A DNA stretch of 64,000 nucleotides from Prorocentrum cordatum (GCA_963575745.1 CAUYUJ010000148.1:173501-237500); one strand, 5' to 3'; counted from the first letter of the stretch, positions 20,067 through 31,181 are shown. The notes: a model not told the origin generated them from the letters alone. Program-made: numbers and translations.

Positions 20067-21557
20067 TGCATGCTGCGGATTGCGACTGCTCGCTACTGCT
20101 CGGATCTGCGCAATGCAACCTGCTTCAACGTACTGCTGCTAACCGCCGTGTGCCGATTGGTTCTGCCAACCTCTTTGGGCCTCTTCGAATATTTCGGGGC
20201 TTCTTGTGTGTGTGTGTGTGTTCGAATCTGTCAAAGCCTCGGAAAGTACCGCTAGCAGAGAGAATACTCACACTGAGTGAGAACTGCATTGCCTGTGCCC
20301 CAAATTGGGAAATATGATACTTGCAATGTTGTCCAACTCCTATCTCCCCTCCTCTCCTCTTCCGTCTCCTCTCTCCTTCCCCCATCCACGAACTTGCACT
20401 GCATTTGCTCCGCTGCGCTAATTCGCGCGCAATCGTCTCTGCCTACGCACTGATGGCGTACAGCTGTTCGTTCGGAAGCCTGTGCAGTCTTGTGGCCGTG
20501 TGCGCCGCTGGAGCTCGCTGATATACTTCAGGGTCCCTCTTTGGGGCCTCTGGGGCCGCCTTGAAGCCTCTCGGGGGTCTGCTGGAGCTATTGTGCTGTC
20601 CGTGGAGGTCTTGGGATGATCTCCCCACATGTTATGTAACGGACACTCAAACTCAGACAGCGTTTGACTAGCGCGCCTCCCAGTGGGCTGCTACAAGGCC
20701 CAAGTAGACGCAAACAGTGAACGCTGCGCACGCTGCCAAAAGCTACTGCGGTATCGGCTTCATGGCCGCTGCGCTTGCGAAACCTTGTACACACAGCATG
20801 TGGCATGCGTCGTACCGACCACACATGTAAGACAGCAGCCCAGAATTGGAGCCTGCAGCGGCGTCCTTGAAGGCAGACACGGCGAACATCACCGACGATC
20901 TCCTCGAGCAACTGTTGATACGATGTGTACGCACTGGCACCGGTCGGGCCTGCACAGCTGCCGCTCACGTCAGCAGAATCACGAGCACTGCTTTGCCAGG
21001 TGAGCTCGCTCCCGCCATGCTTCGCGCTGCCAAGACACTTCGCCTGGCGAAGGGCCTTCTCCCGTGCAGCTGTGTGCGGAGTAGGCGCGCAGAAGCGCAC
21101 TGAGCTCCCTGAGGGGCACGGCCCGCGCGAAGTTCGTGCCGACACGGGCCGTGCGCCGAGAGTAAATTTTGTTCTCAGCCGAAGAGGCGCGCCTCAGGAC
21201 ACATCAGCCGAAGAGGCGCAGACAGTTCTCACAACGGAGGAGCAGCGGAAGTCGCCAGCCGATCTTGCACGTCACACGTGGTTGGCCCTGCCAAAAACCC
21301 GCTGGCGAAGAAGACTGAAACTGGAGCTGGCAGGGGAACCCTGGCTCCCCAGGCCACCCGCTAGTCGAACGACGAACTGGCGGAAGGCTCGAGGGTCAAC
21401 GTCTGGCGGGGACCAGCCCCTTGATCCGCCATGGGACGGAAGGCCAGACACCCCGCTCCCGCTCAGGTCGCTACTGGGAGCGCACTGGGCGCGAGCCTGG
21501 CGCTGCTTCCGCTGGCCACGCCGCTTGGCAACGCTCTTGCTTTAGACTGGTGAGCTG
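20067..21557. other. No confident gene
   Basis: Contains a short GT run (20207-20222) and a TCTTGG-type patch at 20525-20620. From 20588 to 21545 both strands have frames of about 185-206 residues without recognisable motifs. CAGCCGAAGAGGCGC occurs twice at about 21177 and 21206. Confidence 0.35.
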
Positions 21558-21985
21558 ATGAGCAGGCGGTACACGGAAATGGTCGCGATGGCGCCCAACA
21601 AATGCATCCACTCTGGGACCATGGGTGGAGTCTTTAAGACGCGATCCGCGTGAGGCGCTCGCCGGACTGGGCGGGGCGCCGCCATGCGAGTCCCCCAGCT
21701 AGGGCCACGGGTGGAGCGCTCTGTCCGCCACGATCCGCGTATGAGCGCGGTGGCGTCATGCGAGTTCACCCGCTGGCGCCACGGGTGGAAATCCCAGTGC
21801 GCCACGAGCCCAATATGGGTCACAATCCGCGTGAGGAGTGCGCCGAAATGGTAACGGTGGCACCATTGAGTTCCCACGGTGGGGCCATGCATGGAACTCC
21901 CAAGGGACAAGGGACCACGATCCGTGTGAAGGAAGGGCGTGCCGACGCGTGCGTGGTGGCGTCACGCGACACCGCTTGAGTCATA
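21558..21985 (+). repeat. Degenerate tandem repeat, about 90-bp unit
   Basis: CACGATCCGCGTGAGG-like anchors at about 21641, 21729, 21821 and 21915. Each unit also has GGTGGCGTCATGCGAGTT-like and GCCACGGGTGGAACTCCCA-like words. Four to five units, clearly diverged. Confidence 0.75.
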
Positions 21986-22479
21986 GGTGGCTAATGTGGC
22001 GCGAAGCATGCGAAGGGCGCGTGGGAATCGGCATACGGACAGAGAGCTTAGGCAGGGAGACGAGGAAAAGGACGGAGCGGGACGAAAGAGGAGACGCGAG
22101 CGGAGCTGCCGATTCAAAATAAGGACCCAACAACGATACATGGAATAAGAGGACATTGCAGTCTCCGACAGGGCACTCTCGAATAACCACCGTCCATACG
22201 ACACATCAGATGCATGACTCAACTCGCACACAACAAAAACAAATGGGACAACTGGCGATAGACGTGATGTGAATAATCTACAACCCCTGTCATATAGCGG
22301 GGGGAGCACGCGCCAGGAGAAGAAGCACAAAGGCGCAATGCATCGAATCTGGCTGCACCGGTACGGAGCCGGAACCGGACCCGATCGGCCGCGCCAGAAC
22401 TCACAACGCAACCCATGCTGGCGGATCGGCCGCATCGAACCCTCGCAGCGCCGGGGTCGAACCGGAGTGATCCCAGGGG
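21986..22479. other. No gene seen
   Basis: Mixed composition. About 22370-22445 carries GGATCGGCCG-like words shared with the GATCGG clusters. Confidence 0.4.
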
Positions 22480-22960
22480 CCCCTGCTGGAGCCGTCCTGG
22501 AAGCACCTCTGGCCGTCTTGGAGGCCCTGAGCCTGCCCCAGAAGCCCTAGCTCTTGAGCACATACGCGCTTGCTGTGTGGCCGTCGCAGTCTCTGCTTCT
22601 CGGTCTCACGAAGAGTCCAAGGCAGACAAAAAGGGGGGGGGGCCCCAAGATGGCTCATGACGGCCCCCCCGCGGCACGCAAGAGGGACCGCAAGATGGCC
22701 AGGAGGCCCCAAGGAGGGCCCATCCAGTGGAGTCCGAACTGACATGTGGAGCCGCCCGACCCAAGGTGACCACGAGACCGCAGGCAGGCCCCCGAGAGGC
22801 GCCACGGAGGCGCCGAGGAGGAGAGGGAGGAGGAGGAGAAGGAAGAAGAGGAGAGGCCCCCAGGAGGGTCCCCAGAGGCTCCCGAGTGGCCTCTCGGATG
22901 CGCTCCGCAGACGCTTCCGAAGAGATCACGAAGAGGCCTCTCAGAGGCCTCGTGTCCTCG
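22480..22960 (+). repeat. CCAAGA-type degenerate block with GGA insert
   Basis: Words such as CCCCAAGATGGC, CAAGATGGCCAGGAGGCCC and GAGGCCTCTCAGAGGCC, with a GGA triplet run at about 22817-22853. Confidence 0.5.
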
Positions 22961-23039
22961 ACCCAAGCACTGCGGCAAGATGGGCCGCCCCCATTTCCGG
23001 GCGTTGGCAGAACTGGGTTCAGAGGGGCCTGATTTAGTG

Positions 23040-23569
23040 ATGTGCAATGAGGGACGCCCCCCCGCCCCGTTCCACTAACCGGAACTGCCGTCACCCGAAA
23101 AGAGACCAGCTACGGCAGACCTGGTTTAATGATTCTGACAAATTTAGGGGCTCCAGGGCCCTACTACGAACTGGGTCCCCTTACCCGGGGTCCCGGCTAT
23201 ACCCGACATTTGAAGGATTGCAGTGGAGGCCAGTCCACAAGAGACCTTCCACAAGAAACCCAAGCCTGAGACACCAGCGCGTCGCTTGCTTTTTGGTGTG
23301 GGAGCGTCACGCCTCCCGCAGCAGAACCGTCGAAGCCCAAGAGCCCCAGGGCACCCTGGAGGCAGGCGGGGTGTGTCTTGGCCTGGGCCTCCACTGCACA
23401 GAAAGGTGCCCCGCTTGGCAGCTCACAGTGGCGGAACCCTTCCGAAAGGCCCCCATCGGGGTCTTGGCCGATCCCGGCACTGGATCCGGCACGGCCAGGA
23501 TCTGCACAGGGCGCGCCGCCGAAGCGGGCGTTCTGCCCGAGGCGTCCGCACAAGATGAAACTCGTGGCA
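23040..23569. other. No gene seen
   Basis: Open frames run on both strands (for example 239 residues + from 23047, 285 residues - to 23197), but they continue into the adjacent repeat block, which indicates composition rather than coding. Confidence 0.4.
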
Positions 23570-24095
23570 TCAAAGGCTGCCAGGATGGCCCCAGGATGGT
23601 CTCCAAGACGGCCCCCCCAAGACGCCTCCAGGGCGGCCCAAGAGAGCCCCAAGACGGCCGCAGATGCTCTCCACACGGCCCCAGAAGATGCCGAGACGCC
23701 CCAAGAGGGCTTCAAGAGGACCTCCAGAAGGCCCAAGTCGTTGATGTCCCTGAGGTGTTTCAATGATGCTAGCTTTCTCGCCGTTTCGAACTCCCGACGC
23801 CCCACGATGGCGACACGGGTCCCCAAGATCGGCCCAAGAATGCCCAAGCGGCCCGCAAGATGTCCCAAGCGGGCCCCAAGACGCCAAGAGGCAACCAAGA
23901 CGGCCCCACATACCTCCAAGACTGGCCAAAAGCGCACAAAGAGGGACCCACGACTGCCCAGAGAGGCACCGAAGACGACCTCCGAAAGCGAGGTCCCTTC
24001 GAGGCCCCCAGAGGCGCCCAAGAAGCCCCGAAGATGCCACTCAAAACCCCCCAAAGGGTTTTCAAGAAACCCCCAGGAAGCCCCAAAACGGCCTC
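23570..24095 (+). repeat. CCAAGA-type degenerate repeat block, long
   Basis: More than 500 bp of CCCCAAGACGGCC, CCCAAGAGGGC, CCTCCAAGACTGGCC-like words with uniform polarity. The irregular spacing means it is not a clean tandem array. Confidence 0.7.
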
Positions 24096-24479
24096 AACAT
24101 GCCTCTGCTTCCTTTTCCTCCGTCTCGTCCTGCTTCAACTAAATCTCCTCCTCCATTCTCTTTCTCTTCCGAATGCTCCTCAATTGGTTCCACAACAGCT
24201 GGTGGAACACACGGTCCAATAGCTTGGCCAGGCTTTGGCCAAGCGTTTGGCCGCATTGGCGTTTCCAAAAGGCAGGGGCTGGTGGTGGTTCGCCGTATGT
24301 GCCTTCGATACTGACAACGACCATCAAACTGCAGGGGAAGAAGACACGACCATCCAACATGACGGAGACCCGAAGAAGAGGAATCGAAACAAAACAAGAG
24401 CCGGCATGTCCTTCGTACCATATCCCACTTCTCCTGGCAGGCTCGCAGCACAGGCAAACCCAACTGTCTCCAAGGCCGC

Positions 24480-25005
24480 CCACGGCAACAACGCAACGAA
24501 CGACCGACCGAACCTGCAGCGGAACCGAAATCGACCGAAACTGGCAAGCCGCAAGCATCCTAAACGGGCGCAGCGTCAACGGCACAACAAACGAAGAACC
24601 GAACCGAATCGGCCGAATGCAACCGACTGCGGCGCAACCGATCCGACCGAACCACGGGCACTCTTAAGTCTCCCTTCGCACGCCACCCGCTGCACTCGCG
24701 GTCGACACGTGTTGGCGACAGCAGATGTCCGGCGTCTGGGCGCGCGGCGTGTGGCATCTCGCCCTGATCAACATGTGCTTGGCAGGAGCTGGCAACATCG
24801 GACCGGGGAATCTGATCGAATCAGCATGTGCGTCGGAGCGGGCTGCAACAGCATGGAACCGACATCGAATCGGATCGGCCGCGTCAGGATGCAAAACAAA
24901 AGCATGCTAACATCGGGCCGCATCGGATCGTCCGAGCATCGGCATCGAACCGGAGCGACCCAGCCGAAACCGATGTATCGAATCGGATCGGTCGGGTCGT
25001 AGTTG
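24480..25005. repeat. GATCGG/CCGAAC-rich low-complexity cluster
   Basis: Recurring words CGAATCGGATCGG, CCGAACCGAATCGGCC and ACCGATCCGACCGA over about 500 bp. Similar patches occur at 22370-22445, 39180-39330 and 63025-63095. Confidence 0.55.
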
Positions 25006-25071
25006 ACCCTGGCTTGGCGGTGAGCAAATGGGCGTAGGGGGAGTGGGGTTGCCTTCTTAGATTGCAAACAT

Positions 25072-25162
25072 AAAAAACACCATAAACAGAAACTGTTGGC
25101 GCTCCGCGAGAATCCAAGAAATCCGCGCGGAGCGTCGAACATTTTTATGTATGGTGTTTTTC
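25072..25162 (+). mobile_element. P1 element with deleted centre
   Basis: Outer ends AAAAACACCATAAACAG and TATGGTGTTTTT are present, with GGCGCTCCGCG on the left and CGCGGAGCG on the right. The centre and part of the left inner arm are gone, leaving about 90 bp. A P8 element begins 50 bp downstream. Confidence 0.7.
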
Positions 25163-25211
25163 TTCTTCGAGGTCGAGCGAGGGGGTGGCCCTCTTCTTCG
25201 AAGACATATTG

Positions 25212-25385
25212 AGTTTAACCGATCCCCATCCCCAGCGGCGCAGCCTGGGCCCCACTGGCCGATTTACCCCCCTAGATGGGGACATAGGTCGTTCCCTTTC
25301 GGGCTTCGAGGTGTGTATCCCCAACTGGGGGGTAATTTGGTTGGGGTCTCGAATGGGATGAGGATGGGAATGGGGATCGGTTAGA
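25212..25385 (+). mobile_element. P8 inverted-repeat element
   Basis: GTTTAACCGATCCCCATCCC at the left pairs with GGGAATGGGGATCGGTTAGA at the right. The interior shares CACTGGCCGATTTACC, GGGCTTCGAGG and a TGGGGACATAGG-like word with 42390-42574. About 174 bp, noncoding. Confidence 0.75.
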
Positions 25386-25828
25386 CTATACTGACAGATG
25401 GGTTCTTAGAACCACTCCGCCCAAGCTTACTCCGCTGGCCACCGCCGCGCCCCCCGCATCGCTGAGCGCCGCGCTGCCGGCGGACGGACATCCGGCCTCC
25501 TCCAGGCGGTAACGTGTCAGTACAGAGCGTCCGTAAAACGTTGCCGACAGGCGTTATGCGCAATTCTGGGGGGCAGCAGCACGGTAGGATGACGAATAAA
25601 CCAAAATCATCAGATAATCCAGCAGGTAGTTTTCTGCCGCTGGATGAGATTTCGGAGCGAGCGATCAAATAATCTCGATGCCGACGGCGACGCCATGGAG
25701 CAGGCCTGGAACCCAGTGTCTTCACGATCTTCCAAGAAATCCTCCAGGAGACCAAATTTGGCTCGCTCGTCGGGTCGAGGTGAATCAAGCCTGGTCGTAA
25801 TCGAGGTCGTAATCGAAGTCGAAGAAAT
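25386..25828. other. No gene seen
   Basis: Carries GGTCGTAATCGAAGTCG-like short repeats just before the P5 copy. A 183-residue minus frame spans this and P5; not accepted as a gene. Confidence 0.4.
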
Positions 25829-25957
25829 CGGGGGCGGCCAAGAGGGGGGCGTCCAAGAGGGGGGGGCGCAAATGATGGCCGGCGGCATGTGCGCGGCCCA
25901 AAGGAGGGACGTAAAGAAATAAGAAGAGGCACCGTGAAATCTGAGATATATCATGGC
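25829..25957 (+). repeat. P5 dispersed repeat
   Basis: GGCGGCCAAGAGGGGGGCGT then CCAAGAGGGGGGGG, GCAAATGATGGCCGGCGGCA and AATAAGAAGAGGCACC match 8159-8298. The terminal hairpin is worn here (ATATATCATGGC retained). Confidence 0.7.
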
Positions 25958-26099
25958 GTCCCCGAACAAAAAAAAACCATCCATTCGATCCTTCCCCAAC
26001 GGGGGGGGGTCCCAAGTCAGAATACGGTCCCCCCCCCCCTCCCCTCTCCGGGTCGCCTTCGAGCAGGTTCGGCCGTCTTTCGCCAATTCTGAAGTCCGA

Positions 26100-26580
26100 G
26101 ATAATCCAAGAAAGGCCTCAAATCGCCACAGAGCGCTTCAGGACTGCCCAAGATGCCCTAAAGACGGCCCCCGGACAAAAACTCAACTGCCACAAGAGGG
26201 CTCCAAAAATGCCCGAAAGAGAGCTCCAAGACGCAATCATCATGATGGGATTATTGGTCTTTGGTGCGTCCGATGGCCCAAGAAGGCCCAAGCGGTCCCC
26301 GAGATCGCCCCAAGACGGTCCAGGGGACCACTAAGAAGGCCACCAAAGGGCGCGAGAAAGCCTCAAGAGATCCCCAAGATGGCCCCAGGACGCCCTCAAG
26401 AGGGGCTCGAGAAGGGGATCAGTTCTTGACACTCCGAGCCCTCCGCCCCTATATCACCTCCGAGCCAGCCAAGAGGGCCCCAAGAGATCCCCCCAAGAGG
26501 CCCAAAAGAGGCCCAAAAAAGGCTGCAGTATCGCCTCCAATGAGAAAGCCCCCGCGTGGCCTCCCAAGAGACCCACAACC
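26100..26580 (+). repeat. CCAAGA-type degenerate repeat block
   Basis: CCCAAGATGCCC, CCCAAGACGGTCC, CCAAGAGGCCCAAAAGAGG and similar words, uniform polarity, ending about 50 bp before the spliced leader at 26634. Confidence 0.65.
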
Positions 26581-26633
26581 CAGGCGCGGTGGCGCACGGG
26601 GCATGGGGCCACTAAATTTATTCCTCCTGGATC

Positions 26634-26655
26634 TCCGTAGCCATTTTGGCTCAAG
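26634..26655 (+). other. Dinoflagellate spliced leader sequence, exact match
   Basis: All 22 positions match the dinoflagellate SL consensus; its core CCGTAGCCATTTTGGCTC is intact and the variable first base is T. The next bases are GCTCAAG, not the GT donor expected in an SL RNA gene, so this is a copied mature mRNA 5' end, not an SL RNA locus. It marks the 5' end of retroelement L2. Confidence 0.92.
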
Positions 26656-27509
26656 GCTCAAGCATCGCCCGCTCGAATCGATCTGTCCGCGGAGAGCTTT
26701 GGCGGACAGATCGCCCGCTCTCGCCGAGACCTTGAAGATGCCACTCGGCCTTTGCTAACGAAAATCGGCAAGATCGGCGACGAGCTCGATGAAGCACACA
26801 TTCGTACGGTCAACGAGGAGAACACGATGAACCAGCACATCGAAAAGTCCGAACAACAATAGGCATCTCTGGCACCTAATACCCAGAGGTCTCAGTCAAC
26901 AGCTACGCAAGAATACAAATGCAAACGCTTAACAATGTAAGGGTAAACGTGCTATTAGCGCGGGCACCAACAACATTATCAAATTCGACTCCATCGAAAC
27001 GGCATGCACATACATCCGAGAACAAATATCCTCAATGCAAAGCCAACTCACGAACCATATGTACGCAAAAGGGAAGCGTTAAGACATATCATTTGTGGAG
27101 GTTGACCGCGTGTTCGACCGAGAACGGCGGTTGCTCATTTACGCAACGGTGGCCTCAAACGTGAGAGTAAGCTTGTCTGGGCAGCTTAAGACAGAGAACC
27201 AGCTGACCGTGCTGCCCGTAACTATTGTTTTGGGGTGATATTTTGACTCAAAGACGAATTGCAGATTACATACACGATCCGAGTCTCAGAAGAAGCGACA
27301 TATACATAGAAACTGATGGGCAATTGGCTTCAAAGGTATACGCGCATGACATGGCAACTGAAACGGTTAGGGTACTTGGAAGTCTGGATGCGATCAGCAA
27401 AACCACCAGAAACTTGCAGAGTTGTAAACACAATGCGATAGAATATTTCATTGATCAGCTCAGGGCACAAACGGCGGAGCAAAAGAAAAACTCCAAAGGC
27501 AAAACTTGA
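26656..27509 (+). pseudogene. L2 ORF1-like region, broken
   Basis: Frame 1 is open directly from the SL: RSRRDLEDATRPLLTKIGK, then DELDEAHIRTVNEEN, a heptad-like charged stretch that could be a coiled coil; it stops at TAG 26860-26862. Frame 2 continues GTNNIIKFDSIETACTYIRE and, past a TAA, VEVDRVFDRERRLLIYATV, ending at TGA 27236-27238. The next frame gives RIADYIHDPSLRRSDIYIET and DQLRAQTAEQKKNSKGKT to 27509. A coiled coil followed by a basic region fits the ORF1 nucleic-acid chaperones of LINEs, but I see no CCHC knuckle. The function is an inference from position. Confidence 0.5.
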
Positions 27510-27644
27510 AAATAGGATGCACGGCAGGCACTGGCTGCACCTACCACATGGATTTATCCGTCCAATGCCGGACCCGACGCGAGAGCCTCAGACATTCCAG
27601 GTGGTACCCTAGCTTCTGTTTGACTCAAGATTGGCACTCACGAG

Positions 27645-30600
27645 GTGGACGCGGAGCCAGACGTTGACAACGCACCCAGTGATGCCACTTTTCTGGCTAT
27701 TCGGCCAAAACTTGCCGATCTGACTTCTGACCTTCCTTGTTTCGACCGACCAGGCGAAGGCAAACTTCCCGCGACCAATCATGGCAATGGCCACGCACCC
27801 GGGCAGAGCACAGATACCTACGCCCCGCAAAGATACCAACGCCCGAATTGCTTAACCACCTCCTGCTCCATCAACTTCTACAAGCAGTCCTTCTCCACGA
27901 GCGGGAGCATCGATTTCTATTACATATGGAACGTGTAACGTTAGAGTGTGCAGATAGCAACACAGCTGGACTCATACAATACATGACCAACTATGGCATT
28001 GACGTGCTGTGCATGCAAGAGACTCGGAAACCTTGCGCAGAAGTAAATTTGAAAGACGACCTAAATACTTGATCAGGAGCAGACTGTGCTGAAAACATTT
28101 GGGCTGGTGCTGCGTTCATTTTTACGCCACGAATGAGAAGATGCATCAAATCTTCCAAACAAATATGCGACAGGATTCGTGTATCAAATTACGAGTGCAA
28201 GCGCAGACGTTCGGCATGCTGGGGCTAGATGCGCCTCATGACCAACGACCGCCAGAAGAGTGCATTGACTTTTTCAACGCGCTGGATGACGAATGCAAAT
28301 TACGGCAAACTGGTAGGTATTAGGCAACTTGAGTGCACGCGTTGGCCGAACGCGTCCTGGCGAAGATGATGTGGCAGGACTGCATGGCTGGGGGCGGGAA
28401 GCCGTGCGCCAAGTGGAAAGATCAAACAGAGATATACTCTTGGACCTCTACTTTGGCAATATATTGATCATTGCCGACACGTTAATGCAACAAGATCTGA
28501 AAGAAAAAAATGACTTTCAGAGAGGTCGGGATCACCAATCAGGCTCCGATAAACATGCTTTCGCATAACGTCTTAGACTTCTTCTTATGCACGGCGGGAG
28601 CGCTAGACGTTATCCAGTCTCTTCGGAATTAGCGTGGTGCAGCGTTGGCTACCGACCATTCCCTCGTCACCTGCACTATGGCATTGGAGATGCATGCGGA
28701 CACGCGGCATCGCCGCCCTGAGACGGACGCGGCTGCATTGGATGACGAGGAAGTCCGTGGACATTTTACGGACGTATGTCTGCCGAACGTCGAGCCCGGA
28801 AAAAAAACATGTGCACGACATGTGGGACAATGCAAAATACGCAATGGAATGCACAAAAAGAACGCTTCCGCTCCGGGAAAATACAACACGACAGACTTGA
28901 CCTTCAAAGAAAACGTAAACTTTGATACAACAGAAGAGCCAGGCAAGATCACGGAATCATCCGAAAATCAGCAAACATCGACAAAACGGAGTGTGTGGAG
29001 AAACATGTCTAAGAAAAAGATTGGGCATCCTTAGAAAAATATTCCGGTCGAATCCGCACAGAGCCTGTTGATAGCGAAAAGCACGCGGACACGATGGCCA
29101 AGCATTTGGAAGAAGGACCATGGAAAGTACAGCCGGCGGCAGTGTTGGATCGAGCACCACTGGGAGTCGCCCTGCCCATCGCCGACGCCGATTTTGCAGA
29201 CAAAAATGTTGGATCCGCAATCTCAAAAAAAGCGGGGGGGAACGCATCCGGGCCAGACGACATACCAGCGGAGTTCTGGATAGCCTTAGCCCAAGACCCT
29301 AAATATTTTGCTTCATTGGTCAACGCGTGTTGGAAGGAAAAACATATGCCAACGGGATGGAGATATGTTGGTGTGACTACGATCTACAGGGCGACAATTA
29401 CCGCCTGCTCTGTGTGATTTACAAGTTATTGCCAGCGCTATTGCTGGGGAGACTACAAGACGCTGGGGCCCAGAGCAAACTAAAAACGACAGTCTGGTTT
29501 CAGGAGACGGAGGAGCACCATCGGTGCAACTCGTGCTGTGCGAAGACATATCGACATATCAGAGGCAGAACGAGGAGGTCCAGGCGAAAAAACTTGCCCT
29601 GGGCTGGAAGAAAGCATTCGACTCCATCAAGGTGGCCGCTCTTTTGGACGCACTGCATATTTTGGTGTACTTCCACGCATGCTTACTCTCATTGCTAATA
29701 TTTGCGAGAATCGACATTCTTGCATTACAGACGGGCGACAGAAATCTAGCATTAGAAACCCACTCACGGGAATTGCACAGGGTTGCCCTCTATCGCCGTT
29801 CCTCTTTGTCAGGATGATGAGATTGGTCATCAAGGATGCAGAAGACAAACAGGACGAGTAATCGTTCAAAGCAGTTGCTGCTGGAGATTTGTCTGCTCTG
29901 TTGCACGCCGACGACACCCTCCTGATTGGGCGACGCGCTGGTCAATCTCAAGTACTGCTAGATGCAATCGCCCAGGCAGGAGAATAAGTGGGGATGGAGA
30001 TTCATTGGGGTAAGTTTCAACTGGTTCAAATAGGCTGCGACGCCCAAATGCTGGCCCCAAATGGTAGTGTGACTCCAACTACCGAACAAATGGAATACCT
30101 GGGGGCAACGATCCACAGCTCCGGCATCATGAAGCAAGAGCTGGTTGAACGATTGGGGGCAGCTTGGGGTGAATCTCGAAGATGCACTCGGGCTTGGAAT
30201 CATACGTCCATCAGTACAGAGCGAAAGCTGAACGTACTCGGGGCGCTGACTAGGACTGAGCTTCTGTGTTCGTTGAACTCTGCCTGGCTAAAGACAACCT
30301 GAAAAGCCACAGACGACTTTTGGATGGGTTCCAGGCGTGATGCCTTCTTCATGTTCTGACCCTTCCCCATTCTAATATCCCAAGAGTGTCCAACAAGAGT
30401 GTGCTACAACAGGCGGGAGCGAAGCCCTGCAGTGCTCAACTACTTCAGCATCAACTCATATGGCTCTGGAAACTTGGCCGCACAAGCGACGCAGAAGTGC
30501 TCCGAAAACTAACCTTACAACAATGCAGCGTGATACCGATCACTGATACTCTTGTGCGGAAGCGTGGGCGCCCCAGGCACGAGTGGGCGAAGTGCCTGCA

Positions 30601-30709
30601 CCAGAAGATGAGAAGCTGTTTCGAATCTTATTCGGCTCTCTCCCAGTGCGGGGCAGACAAAGGACAATGGTGCCGCTTTGTGACGAAGTTCGTTGACGAG
30701 CACGAGTGA
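27645..30709 (+). pseudogene. L2 ORF2: AP endonuclease and reverse transcriptase, broken
   Basis: The endonuclease begins near 27920 (TYGTCNVR) with YGIDVLCMQETRKPC, keeping the catalytic Glu. It continues FGMLGLDAPHDQRPPEE, then GNLSARVGRTRPGED at about 28323-28370, where the usual GDFNA has become GNLSA, then TDHSLVT at about 28648. RT linker: NASGPDDIPAEFWIAL. Motif A reads ALGWKKAFDSI: the first Asp is Gly (GGC at 29602-29604). Motif B is GIAQGCPLSPFLF; the YxDD box is HADD at 29904-29915. TAA at 29985-29987 interrupts MEIHWGKFQL. The 3' domain shows LDGFQA-stop-CL and VRKRGRPRHEWAKC. There are at least six frame changes or stops. Both the endonuclease and the RT would be inactive even without the frameshifts. 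Confidence 0.85.
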
Positions 30710-31181
30710 TCCTGGATTTCGCTCGTACCTACGCAGTTGCTCCTCCTCTCATCCCTCCTCCTCCGCCTCTGCACGGGGCTTTTTTTGCTTCACAACCCTG
30801 CTGCGCATTACAGTCGTGGGGCGTGCCGTTCTCGTGCGTCGCAGTCGTGATGTGGTTTTCTGCTCTCGCTTCCGACGCCCGACGCGGTGCCAGTGGTGCA
30901 TTCGTCTGCCACGCGCCTTGGTGGAGACAATGGCCACTAGCAGCAGTACAGTGCAATGCGTTGCTTCGCCCACGCGCCATTGAGCGTATGGCTTCTTGAC
31001 CGCCAACACGCCCTCAGGAGATCCCAATAGACTCTTAAATGCTCCTGAAAGCCTCCAAGAAACCGATGCCTTCCTGGGGGTCCCCTCCTGATCTCCCATG
31101 CAGTCGGAGGAACCGGCCGCAAGGCCTTCTCCAATACTCTCGATGAAACGACGACGGCAACGAGCAGGTCTGGAACCCAAT
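30710..31181. other. No gene seen
   Basis: CTC-rich at 30740-30770, then mixed. It may contain the 3' tail of L2, but no boundary can be placed. Confidence 0.4.

Larger units (their letters stand above)
26634..30709 (+). mobile_element. L2: near full-length LINE headed by a spliced leader
   Basis: The order is SL (26634-26655), ORF1-like region (26656-27509), linker, AP-type endonuclease (about 27920-28700), RT (about 29200-30000) and 3' domain ending at 30707-30709. It is visibly less GC-rich than flanking DNA and has no satellite inserts. Every domain is broken, so it is an old copy. Because the SL is added by trans-splicing to nuclear mRNAs, the simplest reading is that the element's own mature, trans-spliced mRNA was reverse transcribed and inserted. 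The 3' end is not sharply defined; no poly(A) is seen after the last stop. Confidence 0.85.

Noticed and set aside
20220-20260. tRNA T-arm-like GTTCGAATC
   Set aside because: No acceptor or anticodon stem can be drawn around it; no tRNA gene was found in the window.
26634-26655. SL RNA gene
   Set aside because: The leader is followed by GCTCAAG rather than a GT splice donor and SL RNA intron, so it is a copied mRNA end.
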